The notes: generated by a model from the sequence alone, not told the origin. Numbered from the stretch's first letter, positions 34,432-43,710 are shown. The stretch is 55,472 nt of DNA from Negativicutes bacterium (GCA_031292015.1 JARLHY010000034.1:1-55472); one strand, 5' to 3'. Program-made: numbers and translations.

Positions 34432-35817
34432 TCACCCTCCCGCCGCGCGCTTGTATTCCTTGCAGATACTGATAAATCGGGCTGCCGCCGCCGGGTTGCC
34501 GGCAAAATGCATATGTAGATAGGACGCCACGACGTTGCCTGCGGCATAGCCGCCGGCATAAACAGCGCCGGTCCTCATTTTTTCGAAGTTAAACGCCCAG
34601 GGGAAAGTCTCACCGTCACCGGTAGTCTCCATCAGCGAGAAATGAAACTCGTGGCCACGGAGCTTGTCGCCGACCCGGCACAGCGCGTTGTCGGCCCGGG
34701 CGGTAGCCTCCACATACCCGACCGTCTGCAGCCTGGACTGCATTCTGCAGACCGCCGGCACCACCCCGACCATTTCATGGGTCTCACCGTCAAAGGCCGC
34801 AACCTGCCGCGCCAGGTACATCAGTCCGCCGCACTCGGCGTAAACAGGCATCCCCCGCTCCACCGCCCCGCGGACAGCTTCACGCATGGCTCCGTTCGCC
34901 GCCAGGTCCGCCAGGAACATCTCGGGGAAACCGCCGCCGAAAATCAGGCCGGCCACCTTGGGCAGAGCCTTGTCCCGCAGCGGGCTGAAAGGCACGATCT
35001 CGGCCCCCAGCGTCTCCAGCACAGCCAGACTCTCCGGATAATAAAAGGAAAAGCCTTCGTCCTGGGCCACGCCGATCCTGACCTCCTTCACCGCCGCTGC
35101 CGGCGCCGGAGGAGGCAGAACCAAAGGCGGCGCGGCGCCGGCCGCTTTGATAAGAGCGTCGACATCCACCTGCCGGGCGATCTGCCCAGCCATAGCCGCC
35201 ACCGCCGCTCCGGCGTCCGTCTCGGTTACCGGCGTCAGGCCGAGATGCCGCTCCGGGACCGCCAGGGACGCCTCGCGGAAAATATAGCCGAAAACAGGTA
35301 TGTTGAGCCTGGCGAGCGCTTCAGCGACGATCGCCTTGTGAGATGGCGACCCCAGCCGGTTGACAATCACCCCGGCGATGTTCAGGTCAGGGTCGTAGTG
35401 CGTAAAACCCAAAACGGTAGCTGCCACGCTCTCCCCGGCCGACCTGGCGTCCACTACCAGGATGACCGGAGCCGCCAGCTGTCTGGCGATGGCCGCCGTG
35501 CTGCTGACGCCGCCGCGGCCGCCGTCGAAGAGGCCCATGACCCCTTCGATGATCGCCAGATCGTTGCCTGTGGCCGTTCTGGCGAACAGGGGGACGATTC
35601 CGTCCGCCGGCACCAGCCAGGTGTCGAGGTTATGGGCCGGTTTGCCGCTGGCCAGGCGATGAAAGCCCGGGTCGATGTAATCCGGGCCGATTTTATAAGA
35701 TTGAACCGCGAAACCCCGGCCCTTCAGCGTCGCCAGCAGTCCGGTCACAATCGTGGTCTTGCCCACGCCGCTGCCGGTGCCGGCGATGACCAGCCGGGGC
35801 ATTGTCAGCATCGTCAT
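34432..35817 (-). CDS. cbiA: Cobyrinate a,c-diamide synthase CbiA
   Basis: A 461-residue glutamine amidotransferase. The ATPase P-loop GTGSGVGKTTI is at about residues 13-23, followed by GPDYIDPGFH and EGVMGLFDG. The glutaminase domain has GGGFPEMF and the nucleophile region MPVYAECGGLMYL. It amidates side chains a and c of cobyrinate. The ATG at 35817 has AGAGAGG upstream. It follows the adenosyltransferase gene by 14 nt. Confidence 0.95.
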   Translation of the reverse strand: MTMLTMPRLVIAGTGSGVGKTTIVTGLLATLKGRGFAVQSYKIGPDYIDPGFHRLASGKPAHNLDTWLVPADGIVPLFARTATGNDLAIIEGVMGLFDGGRGGVSSTAAIARQLAAPVILVVDARSAGESVAATVLGFTHYDPDLNIAGVIVNRLGSPSHKAIVAEALARLNIPVFGYIFREASLAVPERHLGLTPVTETDAGAAVAAMAGQIARQVDVDALIKAAGAAPPLVLPPPAPAAAVKEVRIGVAQDEGFSFYYPESLAVLETLGAEIVPFSPLRDKALPKVAGLIFGGGFPEMFLADLAANGAMREAVRGAVERGMPVYAECGGLMYLARQVAAFDGETHEMVGVVPAVCRMQSRLQTVGYVEATARADNALCRVGDKLRGHEFHFSLMETTGDGETFPWAFNFEKMRTGAVYAGGYAAGNVVASYLHMHFAGNPAAAARFISICKEYKRAAGG

Positions 35818-35831
35818 TGCAATCAGCCTCT

Positions 35832-36410
35832 CTAGTACTCACTGCCGCGCCTGGCGTCGATCCGTGAGTCGATGGGGTGCCTGACCACCCGGCACTCGGT
35901 TATCCGGTCGGCCAGGGCCAAAAGCTCCTGCGGCATGGCCCGTCCGGTCAGCACGATGTCCGTCTTCTCCGGCCGGCTGCTGATCAGCTCTACTACCTTC
36001 TCCGCCGGCAAAAGGCCCCGGCGGATGGCGTGGCTGACCTCGTCCAGAACCAGGAGGTCGGTTTCGCCTTGGGCCAGCAGTTCGCCGGCAAAGGCCAGGG
36101 CCTGCCCGGCGTAATCATTGTCGGGATTTCGGTTCTGCCGGAAACATTCGCCGCATTTGCGACAGACCTGCTTGCCGCTTTGGATCGCCGCCGCGTCGGG
36201 GCAACCGTGGCCAAACTGCCTTATCGTCAGATGCGGGGCCAGATGGCGCTGGGCGAACAGTTCGCCGGTGTAGCCGGTGCCTTTCAGGAACTGGACCACC
36301 GCCGCCCTCCTGCCTTTTGCCGCCGCGCTCACCGCCAGACCGAGCGCCGCCGTCGTTTTCCCCTTGCCGTCGCCGGTAAAAATCACAACCTCGGACTTTC
36401 CGGTCTTCAT
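35832..36410 (-). CDS. cobO: Cob(I)yrinic acid a,c-diamide adenosyltransferase (CobA/CobO/BtuR family)
   Basis: A 192-residue enzyme with the P-loop GDGKGKTTAALGLA at residues 14-27, VVQFLKGTGYTGE, and the Walker B-like LLVLDEVSHAI. It transfers the adenosyl group of ATP to the cobalt. A CRKCGEC insertion near residue 80 (Cys-x2-Cys-x2-Cys) could bind a metal and is worth noting. The ATG at 36410 overlaps the cbiC stop (ATGA); the longer frame upstream is the shadow of cbiC. Confidence 0.94.
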   Translation of the reverse strand: MKTGKSEVVIFTGDGKGKTTAALGLAVSAAAKGRRAAVVQFLKGTGYTGELFAQRHLAPHLTIRQFGHGCPDAAAIQSGKQVCRKCGECFRQNRNPDNDYAGQALAFAGELLAQGETDLLVLDEVSHAIRRGLLPAEKVVELISSRPEKTDIVLTGRAMPQELLALADRITECRVVRHPIDSRIDARRGSEY

Positions 36411-37033
36411 GACTCCATCATGTACAGCAGGGCGTTGGTCGTCGCGGCGGCGATGGGGCTGCCGCCCTTGTTGCCGGCCACGGTGATGTACGGCACCGGC
36501 GACTCGGCCACCAGCAGTTCCTTGGATTCGGCCGCACCGACAAATCCCACCGGCACACCGATGATCAGGCAAGGACGCAGCGCCGTATCGCGCATCAGCC
36601 GCAGCACCTCGAACAGCGCGGTAGGTGCGTTGCCGATGGCGACGATAGCCCCGTCCAGTTGCTGGCCAAAGCTGCGCATTGCGGCCATCGACCGGGTGAT
36701 GCCCTGACGCTGGGCGTCGGTCGCCACCACCGGGTCGCCGATAAGGCAGTGGGTCTGTCCGCCGAACTGGGCCAGTCGGCGGCGGTTGATGCCGGTCCGG
36801 ACCATCTCCACGTCACAGAAGATATCGCAGCCGGCGGCCAGCGCCCGGCAGGCCGCGTCAATGGCCTGGGGATGGATCTTGATCCGGTTTGCGTAGTCAG
36901 GGTCGCCGGCGGCGTGAATGATCCGCGAGTACACCTTGCCGGTCCGCTCGTTCAGGCCAAGCCCGGCCAGGTGCGGGGCGATGATTTCCATACTCCTGGT
37001 CTCTATAAGGCGGGGATCGGTGATAAACTCCAC
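36407..37033 (-). CDS. cbiC: Cobalt-precorrin-8 methylmutase CbiC
   Basis: A 208-residue CbiC. It has RVIHAAGDPDYA-like SRIIHAAGDPDYANRI, whose His shuttles the proton for the C11-to-C12 methyl migration, DIFCDVEMVRTGI and GVPVGFVGAAESKELL. The start is a GTG at 37033 behind GGAGGTGC. The product is cobyrinate, the CbiA substrate. Confidence 0.96.
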   Translation of the reverse strand: MEFITDPRLIETRSMEIIAPHLAGLGLNERTGKVYSRIIHAAGDPDYANRIKIHPQAIDAACRALAAGCDIFCDVEMVRTGINRRRLAQFGGQTHCLIGDPVVATDAQRQGITRSMAAMRSFGQQLDGAIVAIGNAPTALFEVLRLMRDTALRPCLIIGVPVGFVGAAESKELLVAESPVPYITVAGNKGGSPIAAATTNALLYMMES

Positions 37034-37410
37034 TACTGCACCTCCCTGATCCTTTCCAGAAGAATATCGGCAATGCGGGGGTCGGCACCGATATGACGGG
37101 CCATGGTGATAACAATCCCCGGGTGCTTGCAGCGCAGCTGGCCGATCTCTTCCGGGATATCCTGCTGGATATGCATGCCGTTGGCGAAGAACATCGGCAC
37201 CACGGTGATATTCGAGATCCCGCGGCTGATCAGTTTCTCCACCGCTTCCTCAATCGTCTGCAGTCCTGACATGCGATTCATGATCGCCGTTTCCACAAGG
37301 TCGTGGCCCACTCTTTGCCGGATCATCTCGCTGATCTGAAAAACCACCTGATTTGCCTCACCCACCGCGGCTCTGCTGCCGTGTCCCAGGATCACCACTC
37401 CAGCTTTCAT
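37033..37410 (-). CDS. cbiX: Sirohydrochlorin cobaltochelatase, short CbiX
   Basis: A 125-residue single-domain chelatase. The catalytic His lies in VVILGHGSRA near the N-terminus, and VVPMFFANGMHIQQDIP holds the second His. Short CbiX proteins of 120-145 residues work as homodimers, as in archaea, and insert cobalt into sirohydrochlorin at the start of the anaerobic route. This gene takes the place of CbiK, which is absent. The ATG overlaps the cbiJ stop. Confidence 0.93.
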   Translation of the reverse strand: MKAGVVILGHGSRAAVGEANQVVFQISEMIRQRVGHDLVETAIMNRMSGLQTIEEAVEKLISRGISNITVVPMFFANGMHIQQDIPEEIGQLRCKHPGIVITMARHIGADPRIADILLERIREVQ

Positions 37411-38171
37411 CCGAAAACCTCCTCAACAAACTTGACTACAGCTTCGCTTGTGCTGACACAGTTCCCGGTCCCGTCTTGGGGCCGGTCAATGACAATAAGC
37501 TCCAGGCCCAGCTCGATCGCCGCGCTGAATTTGCTGTCAGCGCCGCCCACCAGACCGCTGTTTTTGGTCACAATCACTTCGCTGTTATATTCTTTGAACA
37601 AAGCAACATTGAATTCATGGGAAAACGGTCCCTGAACCGCCACGATTTCCCCCGGCGTGAACCCCAGCGCCAGGCACTGCTCGATCACCTGCGGCTCAGG
37701 CAGAACCCGGGCTATCAGCCGATGATCGGCAAGAAGCGGCTCTTGTTTGAAGACAGGCAGCGTACGGCTGCCGGTGGTCAAAAACACCACTTTCCCCAGC
37801 GCCGCCGCTGTTTTGGCCGCAGCGGTGGCATCAGGCGCCACATGCAGCCGTGGGTAGTCAGGCAGCGGCGACGACAGCCGCTCGTAACGCAGGTACGGAA
37901 TGCCTTGCTGCCGGCAGGCGGCCTGAACATTGACCGACACCCCGCTGGCATAGGGATGGCTGACATCCACCACCGCCCTGATGCCCCGCCGGCCGATCAG
38001 CTCGGCGAACCCGCCCTCGTCCAGCGGGCAGGCGTTGACCGGCAGGTTGTCCTGCTCGATCAGGCGGCGGCCGTAGTCGCTCACCACCGAGACCAGCACC
38101 GGATAGCCATGGGCGGCCAGTTCCAGCGCCATTTCCCGTCCGTCCCTGGTGCCTGCCACCACCAGAATCAT
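37407..38171 (-). CDS. cbiJ: Cobalt-precorrin-6A reductase CbiJ
   Basis: A 254-residue CbiJ/CobK protein. It begins MILVVAGTRDGREMALELA, the NAD(P)H-binding start of the family, and carries DVSHPYASGVSVNV, VFLTTGSRTLPVF and VTKNSGLVGGADSK. It reduces cobalt-precorrin-6A to 6B. The ATG overlaps the cbiH stop (ATGA). Confidence 0.95.
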   Translation of the reverse strand: MILVVAGTRDGREMALELAAHGYPVLVSVVSDYGRRLIEQDNLPVNACPLDEGGFAELIGRRGIRAVVDVSHPYASGVSVNVQAACRQQGIPYLRYERLSSPLPDYPRLHVAPDATAAAKTAAALGKVVFLTTGSRTLPVFKQEPLLADHRLIARVLPEPQVIEQCLALGFTPGEIVAVQGPFSHEFNVALFKEYNSEVIVTKNSGLVGGADSKFSAAIELGLELIVIDRPQDGTGNCVSTSEAVVKFVEEVFG

Positions 38172-38890
38172 AACAAATAACCCCGGGGCGTGATCATCCG
38201 GTCATCGGCGATGTAGGTCTGGCTGTTGCCGATAATGACCAGGGAGAACATATCAATATGCTCTTTTGTGAAAGAGTTCAGATCGGAAAGCACCATTTTT
38301 TCCTCCGGCCGGGAAGCGTGATGAACGATTCCCACCGGGGTGGTCGAAGGCCGGTACTGCAGCATGATCTCCCGTACCTTTTCGATCTGGCTGATCCGGC
38401 GGCGGCTTTTCGGGTTGTAAAGAGCAACAACGAAATCGCCGGCGGCGGCGGCTTCGATCCGATTTTCGATAACCTCCCAGGGAGTCAGCAGATCGCTCAG
38501 GCTGATAACAGCAAAATCATGCATCAGCGGCGCGCCGAGAATAGCGGCGGCGGCGCTGATGGCGCTGATACCGGGAACGATGTCGACCTGGGGCCGCACT
38601 GACGGCGGATATTGCATGACAAGCTCCAGTACCAGGCCGGCCATGCCGTAAATTCCGGCGTCGCCGCTGGAAACAACGGCCACCGTCCGGCCGAGGAGCG
38701 CTTCTTCCACCGCCGCCTGGCAGCGGTCGATCTCCTGCGTCATGCCTGTGCCGATGACTTTTTGGTCTGAAAGCAGTTCCCGGATCAGATCCAGATACAC
38801 CTTGTACCCGACCACCACCGCGGCGCCGGTTATCGCCTCGCAGGCGCGCCGGCTCATGTCGGCGACGTTGCCTGGTCCTATTCCCACCAC
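38168..38890 (-). CDS. cbiH: Cobalt-precorrin-3 C17-methyltransferase CbiH
   Basis: About 240 residues of the class III methyltransferase fold: VVGIGPGNVADMSRRA, VVSSGDAGIYGMAGL (SAM site), PGISAISAAAAILGAPL and DFVVALYNPKSRRR, the last typical of CobJ/CbiH. It also contracts the ring. No ATG is available; a GTG at 38890 behind GAGGT gives a start that overlaps the end of cbiG by 13 nt. The longer open frame upstream has no start with a ribosome site. Confidence 0.93.
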   Translation of the reverse strand: MVGIGPGNVADMSRRACEAITGAAVVVGYKVYLDLIRELLSDQKVIGTGMTQEIDRCQAAVEEALLGRTVAVVSSGDAGIYGMAGLVLELVMQYPPSVRPQVDIVPGISAISAAAAILGAPLMHDFAVISLSDLLTPWEVIENRIEAAAAGDFVVALYNPKSRRRISQIEKVREIMLQYRPSTTPVGIVHHASRPEEKMVLSDLNSFTKEHIDMFSLVIIGNSQTYIADDRMITPRGYLL

Positions 38891-39951
38891 CGATATTTGA
38901 CCTCGGCGATGGCAATCGTTACTTTCTCGTAGATCGTCTTGCCGAGCAGAAGTTCCTCCGCCCGTCCCCCCAGCAGTGCCGCCGGTTCGCATATATTGCC
39001 CACCCCAATCTGATCTTGCACGAAAGCTGATGTTTCGAGCTTGTATTTATCGATACAGGCCTGCAGTTCCTCGTTGCTGAAAACCTCCATCGGGATCGCC
39101 ATCTGCTGCACCACCGCCAGCAGGCCTATTTCCTCTTCTTTGGCGACGGTCGTGCCAATGACCGCGATGCTGCGTTTGCTGCGGCCGATTTTGCGGCAGG
39201 CGTCGTCCAGGGCGGAATAAATCTCGGCGCTGGTCGCCCCCTTGCGGCAGCCCAGGCCGATGGCCAGCGTCCCCGGCCGCAGGAAGACATGGGGCTTGAC
39301 CATGTACAGATCCTTGTCGGTAATCACCGCGGCCGCGTCGTACTTGTCGACCTGGGCCAGATTATCCATGCTCAGCAGCCCTACCCCCATGTCGTTGGCC
39401 ATCTGGACATAGCGCCCATGGGTGGCGAGACTTTCGTCAACAAAGAAGGATACCCGCTCGTTGTTGGCGATGGCGGCGTTCACTGATTTCAGATCCTCGA
39501 AAGGCTCAATCTCCAGCCCCAGTTTGATGGCCAGAATGTCGGCAGCCGGTTTGTTGACCACGTCGGTGGCGGTGGTGATGACCGGCCTGGCGCCGATGGC
39601 CCGTCCGATGACCTTGGCCAGTTCATTGGCGCCGCCAATATGGCCGGCCAGGAGGCTGATGGCGTTTTCCCCGGCCTCATCCATAACCACTACCGCCGGA
39701 TCGAAGCGCTTATCCCGGATATGGGGAGCGATTACCCGCACCACGATGCCGGTAGCCATGATGAACACCAGTCCGTCGTAGACATGATAAATGCTGTCAA
39801 TCAGCCGGCTCAGGCTGTCGTAATTCTGGGACGGAACGCCCCCGTCCCGTCCGGCTTTGGCGTAAAGATCGATCTGGCCGGTCAGGGCTTTTGCCAACCG
39901 GTCGGCCAGGATGGCTCCGTTGGTTGTCACCGACAAAATTGCGATCCTCAT
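38878..39951 (-). CDS. cbiG: Cobalt-precorrin-5A hydrolase CbiG
   Basis: A 357-residue two-domain CbiG. The N-terminal half has VFIMATGIVVRVIAPHI, DPAVVVMDEAGENAISLLAGHIGGAN (in two parts) and ATDVVNKPA; the C-terminal half has LAIGLGCRKGATS and VGNICEPAALL. It opens the lactone ring of cobalt-precorrin-5A, releasing acetaldehyde. GAGGCAAC precedes the ATG. Confidence 0.95.
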   Translation of the reverse strand: MRIAILSVTTNGAILADRLAKALTGQIDLYAKAGRDGGVPSQNYDSLSRLIDSIYHVYDGLVFIMATGIVVRVIAPHIRDKRFDPAVVVMDEAGENAISLLAGHIGGANELAKVIGRAIGARPVITTATDVVNKPAADILAIKLGLEIEPFEDLKSVNAAIANNERVSFFVDESLATHGRYVQMANDMGVGLLSMDNLAQVDKYDAAAVITDKDLYMVKPHVFLRPGTLAIGLGCRKGATSAEIYSALDDACRKIGRSKRSIAVIGTTVAKEEEIGLLAVVQQMAIPMEVFSNEELQACIDKYKLETSAFVQDQIGVGNICEPAALLGGRAEELLLGKTIYEKVTIAIAEVKYRWWE

Positions 39952-40703
39952 GTTGCCTCCCTGTACATGTGTCCGAATTCCGGGGAATACAGCCGGGACA
40001 AAGCATAATCACTGCCAAGGCACCTGCCGACAACAATCATCGCCGTCCGGTCGACGCCGGCTTCGGCTGCTATTTTGCAGATGGTGGACAGTGTGCCGCG
40101 AAAGATCTTCTCATCCGGCCAGGATGCCTTCTGCACAATCGCCGCCGGTGTATCCGGCTCATAGCCGCCGCTGAGCAGTTCGGCCACCACTCCGTCCATC
40201 ATATGGACACTGAGGAAAATACACATCGTGGCGCCGTGGCTGGCCAGCAGGGCCAGCTTTTCTTTATCCGGCACCGGCGTCCGGCCTTCCAGCCTTGTGA
40301 TGATCACCGTCTGGCTGACCTCCGGCAGAGTATATTCGCACTTCAGAGCCGCAGCCGCGGCCAGGAACGAACTGACCCCCGGCACGATCCCGTAGCCGAT
40401 GCCCCGCTCGTCCAGAGCGTCCATCTGCTCCTTGATAGCGCCATATAGACTCGGATCGCCGGTATGCAGCCTGACCACCGTCTTTCCGTCCCTGACCGCC
40501 GTTTCCACCGTACTGATCACTTCGGCCAGCGTCATCGCCGCGCTGTTGTGGATATCGGCCTGCGGTTTGGCGTAACCCAGCAGCGCCGGGTTCACCAACG
40601 ATCCGGCGTAGATGATGGTATCAGCCTCACCAATCAGCCGCTGTCCCTTCAGCGTGATCAACTCCGGATCGCCCGGTCCCGCTCCGACGAAGTAAACCTG
40701 CAT
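39948..40703 (-). CDS. cbiF: Cobalt-precorrin-4 C11-methyltransferase CbiF
   Basis: About 251 residues of the class III methyltransferase fold: VYFVGAGPGDPELITLKGQRLI, VVRLHTGDPSLYGAI (SAM site) and GIVPGVSSFLAAAAAL. These are hallmarks of CobM/CbiF. The ATG at 40703 overlaps the cbiL stop and lies 5 nt behind a GGGGGGG run; the GTG one codon upstream is less well spaced. Confidence 0.95.
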   Translation of the reverse strand: MQVYFVGAGPGDPELITLKGQRLIGEADTIIYAGSLVNPALLGYAKPQADIHNSAAMTLAEVISTVETAVRDGKTVVRLHTGDPSLYGAIKEQMDALDERGIGYGIVPGVSSFLAAAAALKCEYTLPEVSQTVIITRLEGRTPVPDKEKLALLASHGATMCIFLSVHMMDGVVAELLSGGYEPDTPAAIVQKASWPDEKIFRGTLSTICKIAAEAGVDRTAMIVVGRCLGSDYALSRLYSPEFGHMYREAT

Positions 40704-41413
40704 CACAGCCCCCCCCTTTTCACCAGTATCAATGACAAATAGTCTCGTTTTTTGCCGCGAAGGCTATCCAGGTCAAACGTGATAAACTCATCGGGATACC
40801 CCAGCTTGCTGATAAAAACCGCTTTATCTTTCAGGCCCATCTCGCCGAGAATATCGACAATCTCTTCGTACTTGCCTGCCACCTTCATCAGCACCGCGTT
40901 CGGAAAGTTCTCCAGTATCGGCCGCAGAGCGGACGGTTCGTCCACCGCGGGAATAATGGCCAGTTTTTCCGTGCCTTCGGCCAGAGCCAGATTCAGGCAG
41001 GCCGCGGCCCCTGCGAAGGAAGTGACCCCGGGAACGCTCTCTATTTCGGCCTCCGGCAGGATTTGCCGGAGCTGTTTCAGGATATAGGTATAGGTGCTGA
41101 ACAGCATGGCGTCGCCGATGGTGATAAAGGCCACGTTCTTGCCCTGCCGGAGGTGCCCGGCGATGATGGCGGCGCCTCGCCGCCATTCATTTTCCAGGAC
41201 GGCCTTGTCCCGGGTCATCGGCGTGTCGATCTCGATCAGTTCTGCCGCCGCCGGGACATACTGCCCCGCAACCTGCATCGCCACACTGTCATTTTCTTTG
41301 CTGGAGCGCGGCAGGCAGACCACATCCGCCGCTTTCAGCACATTGATCGCCCGCAGGGTCAAAAGGTCCGGCGCACCGGGTCCGACGCCGACACCGTAAA
41401 ATTTACCTGTCAT
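40703..41413 (-). CDS. cbiL: Cobalt-precorrin-2 C20-methyltransferase CbiL
   Basis: About 236 residues: FYGVGVGPGAPDLLTLRAI, VVCLPRSSKENDSVA, AFITIGDAMLFSTYTYIL and SVPGVTSFAGAAACLNLALA. This combination fits CobI/CbiL. The ATG at 41413 lies 5 nt behind GGGAGGC; the longer frame upstream is the shadow of cbiT. Confidence 0.95.
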   Translation of the reverse strand: MTGKFYGVGVGPGAPDLLTLRAINVLKAADVVCLPRSSKENDSVAMQVAGQYVPAAAELIEIDTPMTRDKAVLENEWRRGAAIIAGHLRQGKNVAFITIGDAMLFSTYTYILKQLRQILPEAEIESVPGVTSFAGAAACLNLALAEGTEKLAIIPAVDEPSALRPILENFPNAVLMKVAGKYEEIVDILGEMGLKDKAVFISKLGYPDEFITFDLDSLRGKKRDYLSLILVKRGGL

Positions 41414-41999
41414 GACTGCCTCCCTTGGTAGCTGCGATAATATATACCGGATTGAGCGCCTGGAACAAGTGCTTGGTTCCTGCCTGGCGCAGCCGGGTGA
41501 CCTGGAGACCTGAGGCCTCCACCGCATAACCGCCGCGGCTCTCCAGCCCTGTCAGCGCCTCGTGCAGCGTCTCAGGCGTCACCGCCATGATCACCAGCCG
41601 GCCGCCGGCCTTGAGCAGTTGGTCCGAGGTTTCCAGGATAGAGGCCAGCTGTCCGCCGCTGCCGCCGATAAAAATGACATCCGCCGCCGGCAGGCCGGTC
41701 AACGCCTCCGGCGCGCTTCCTTCGATGACGGTGATATTGCCGGCTTCGAACCGCGCGGCGTTGGTCCGGATCAGCCCGATCCCCGCCTGCTCGCGCTCCA
41801 CGGCGAACACCCGGCCCTGCCGGGCCAGCAGCGCGGCTTCCACCGTCAAAGATCCTGTGCCGGCACCGATGTCGATAACACTATCGCGCGGGCCGATGCG
41901 GGCTTTGGCCAGGGCCAGAATCCGCACCTCCTGCTTGGTCATCGGGATGTCGCCGCGGATGAAAAGCTCGTCGGCGATCCCGAGAGAATGCTCCTTCAT
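41403..41999 (-). CDS. cbiT: Cobalt-precorrin-6B C15-methyltransferase (decarboxylating) CbiT
   Basis: A 198-residue class I methyltransferase with DSVIDIGAGTGSLTVEAALL (SAM motif I), VFAVEREQ, and ADVIFIGGSGGQLASIL, the CbiT signature. It methylates C15 and decarboxylates the acetate side chain at C12. It is separate from CbiE here, whereas the two are fused as CobL in aerobic producers. The ATG overlaps the cbiE stop (GGCATGA). Confidence 0.95.
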   Translation of the reverse strand: MKEHSLGIADELFIRGDIPMTKQEVRILALAKARIGPRDSVIDIGAGTGSLTVEAALLARQGRVFAVEREQAGIGLIRTNAARFEAGNITVIEGSAPEALTGLPAADVIFIGGSGGQLASILETSDQLLKAGGRLVIMAVTPETLHEALTGLESRGGYAVEASGLQVTRLRQAGTKHLFQALNPVYIIAATKGGSHDR

Positions 42000-42622
42000 G
42001 CCTCCACCACCATTACGCAGTGTTCGCGGTCATAGCGCTCGCTCACCTCAGCCAAGGTCAGCGCCATCACCTGTTCATTGGGGTAGGAAAGGTCGCTGCA
42101 CAGCCAGACCCGTGAGTCTGCCGGCCAGCCCCCGGCCAGCAGCAGACCGGCGATATGGCCGGGATGATGCTGATCATCGGTGAGAATACCGAGTTTTTTC
42201 TCCGGCCTGTAGGCCAGTGCGTCTGCATCAGCCTCCCGGCCGTGCAGGCTGATGAGGTCGGCGTCCTGCCACGGGCAGGCCAGGCGGGCGAAGGCCAGCT
42301 GCACCGAACTGATCCCCGGTATGACCGTGATCGCTTCGGGCCGGAATTCCAGCCGCAGCCTGACCAGCAGACTGTAGAAACCGGGATCGCCGGAAACCAT
42401 GACCACCACATCGTCTGTCGCCAGACTGCTGCGGACGAAAGCCAGCAATTCATCAAGATGCCTGTCAATCACCCTTGTCACAGCCCCGTCCGGCGCGAAA
42501 GCGGCCAATGCCCGCCGGCTGCCGACCAGGACCTTCGCCGCGTCGATCTGCCGTTTGGCGATCGGCGGCAGATAGTCGGGCGACCCGGGGCCGATCCCCA
42601 CTACAATGATTCTATGTTCCAT
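41996..42622 (-). CDS. cbiE: Cobalt-precorrin-7 C5-methyltransferase CbiE
   Basis: About 208 residues of the class III methyltransferase fold: HRIIVVGIGPGSPDYLPP, VVMVSGDPGFYSLLVRL and VIPGISSVQLAFARLACPWQ. It provides the C5 methylation. The ATG at 42622 has GGAGGTTG upstream and lies inside the end of cbiD (22-nt overlap); the ORF's upstream TTG abuts the ribosome site. Confidence 0.94.
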   Translation of the reverse strand: MEHRIIVVGIGPGSPDYLPPIAKRQIDAAKVLVGSRRALAAFAPDGAVTRVIDRHLDELLAFVRSSLATDDVVVMVSGDPGFYSLLVRLRLEFRPEAITVIPGISSVQLAFARLACPWQDADLISLHGREADADALAYRPEKKLGILTDDQHHPGHIAGLLLAGGWPADSRVWLCSDLSYPNEQVMALTLAEVSERYDREHCVMVVEA

Positions 42623-43710
42623 CCCAGACAACCTCCGATTTTCCGGGCTGCGTCATCAAGACCCAATATTTCTCCAGTCATACTGACAATGACCGTTCCG
42701 ACAGCAAGATCGCCGAAAACATAGCGGACCGCCCTGACGCTCGCCCGCTCCGCTATCCTGCCGTAAATCCCGGTCAGGCCGTAGCGCTCGATAATCGGCA
42801 TCGCCGCTTCGGTTGTAGTACATTCCAGCAGCAGGCTTACCGCCTGCTGCGGCGCTCCGGCCGCGGCGGCATGAGCCGCCAGTGTTTCCAGCCTGGCGTC
42901 GGCAATCCGGTTGTGAGTGTGAAAGACCCCGGCGGCAACCTTGGCGATTTTGCCCAGGTGGCCGAATAAGAGTACCTCACCGATACCGTAATCCACGGCC
43001 CGCTCCAGCATATAGCCGACAAAGTTGCTTGTCTGGACTACGGCGTCGGCAGGAAGACCGTAGCGTTTGACAGCAATATCCTGGCCGATTTTGCCGGGAA
43101 CGAAAACAATCCGCTCATAACCGAGAGATTTTACCACACTGATCTGCGGAGCCAGCGAGCTTTTGAAGGCTTCCTCGGACATCGGTTCGACGATGCCGGT
43201 GGTGCCGATGATCGACAACCCGCCGATTATACCCAGACTCGGGTTCAGCGTCCGGCGGGCGAGGCGTTCCCCGTCCGGGATGGCGATGGTGATTTCGGCT
43301 CCGTGTCCTGCCGGCAATACCTCCCGCGCCGCCAGAACGATCATCCGCCGCGGCACCGGATTGACGGCAGGTTCTCCCGGCGGCACCGCCAGCCCGGGCT
43401 TGGTGACCGTGCCCACCCCTGGTCCGGCTTTGATCACAATCTCGTTGGCAGGTGTAACCACCACGGTCACCGTTATGGTGACGCCGTTGGTAATATCCGG
43501 GTCGTCGCCGGCGTCCTTGACCACCGACGCTCCGCCGCCGCCGTCGGTCGCCCAGTTCGCCGCCACCGGAACGGTGATGGAGCTCCCCCGGGGCAGCGTC
43601 ACCTCCACCGTATCGGCCGGTTGTCCCAGCCAGGCCAGGACTGCGGCCTTGGCGGCGGCTGCTGCACAGGTTCCTGTGGTTATTCCGCTGCGGAGAATTT
43701 TCTCCGGCAA
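42601..43710 (-). CDS. cbiD: Cobalt-precorrin-5B C1-methyltransferase CbiD
   Basis: About 369 residues: LRSGITTGTCAAAAAKAAVL at the N-terminus, VTLPRGSSITVPV, KDAGDDPDITNG and GIIGGLSIIGTTGIVEPMSEEA (in pieces). All are diagnostic of CbiD, the enzyme that marks the anaerobic pathway. The start appears to be TTG at 43710, 8 nt after a GGGGGG ribosome site that lies in the 3' arm of a hairpin (43719-43738). A second TTG at 43716 is only 2 nt from it. This is the first gene of the nineteen-gene operon under the cobalamin riboswitch. Confidence 0.95.
   Translation of the reverse strand: MPEKILRSGITTGTCAAAAAKAAVLAWLGQPADTVEVTLPRGSSITVPVAANWATDGGGGASVVKDAGDDPDITNGVTITVTVVVTPANEIVIKAGPGVGTVTKPGLAVPPGEPAVNPVPRRMIVLAAREVLPAGHGAEITIAIPDGERLARRTLNPSLGIIGGLSIIGTTGIVEPMSEEAFKSSLAPQISVVKSLGYERIVFVPGKIGQDIAVKRYGLPADAVVQTSNFVGYMLERAVDYGIGEVLLFGHLGKIAKVAAGVFHTHNRIADARLETLAAHAAAAGAPQQAVSLLLECTTTEAAMPIIERYGLTGIYGRIAERASVRAVRYVFGDLAVGTVIVSMTGEILGLDDAARKIGGCLGWNIESL

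Noticed and set aside
35832..36410. CRISPR arrays, prophage or transposase genes anywhere in the window
   Set aside because: I looked for direct repeats with spacers and for integrase, transposase or capsid motifs and saw none.
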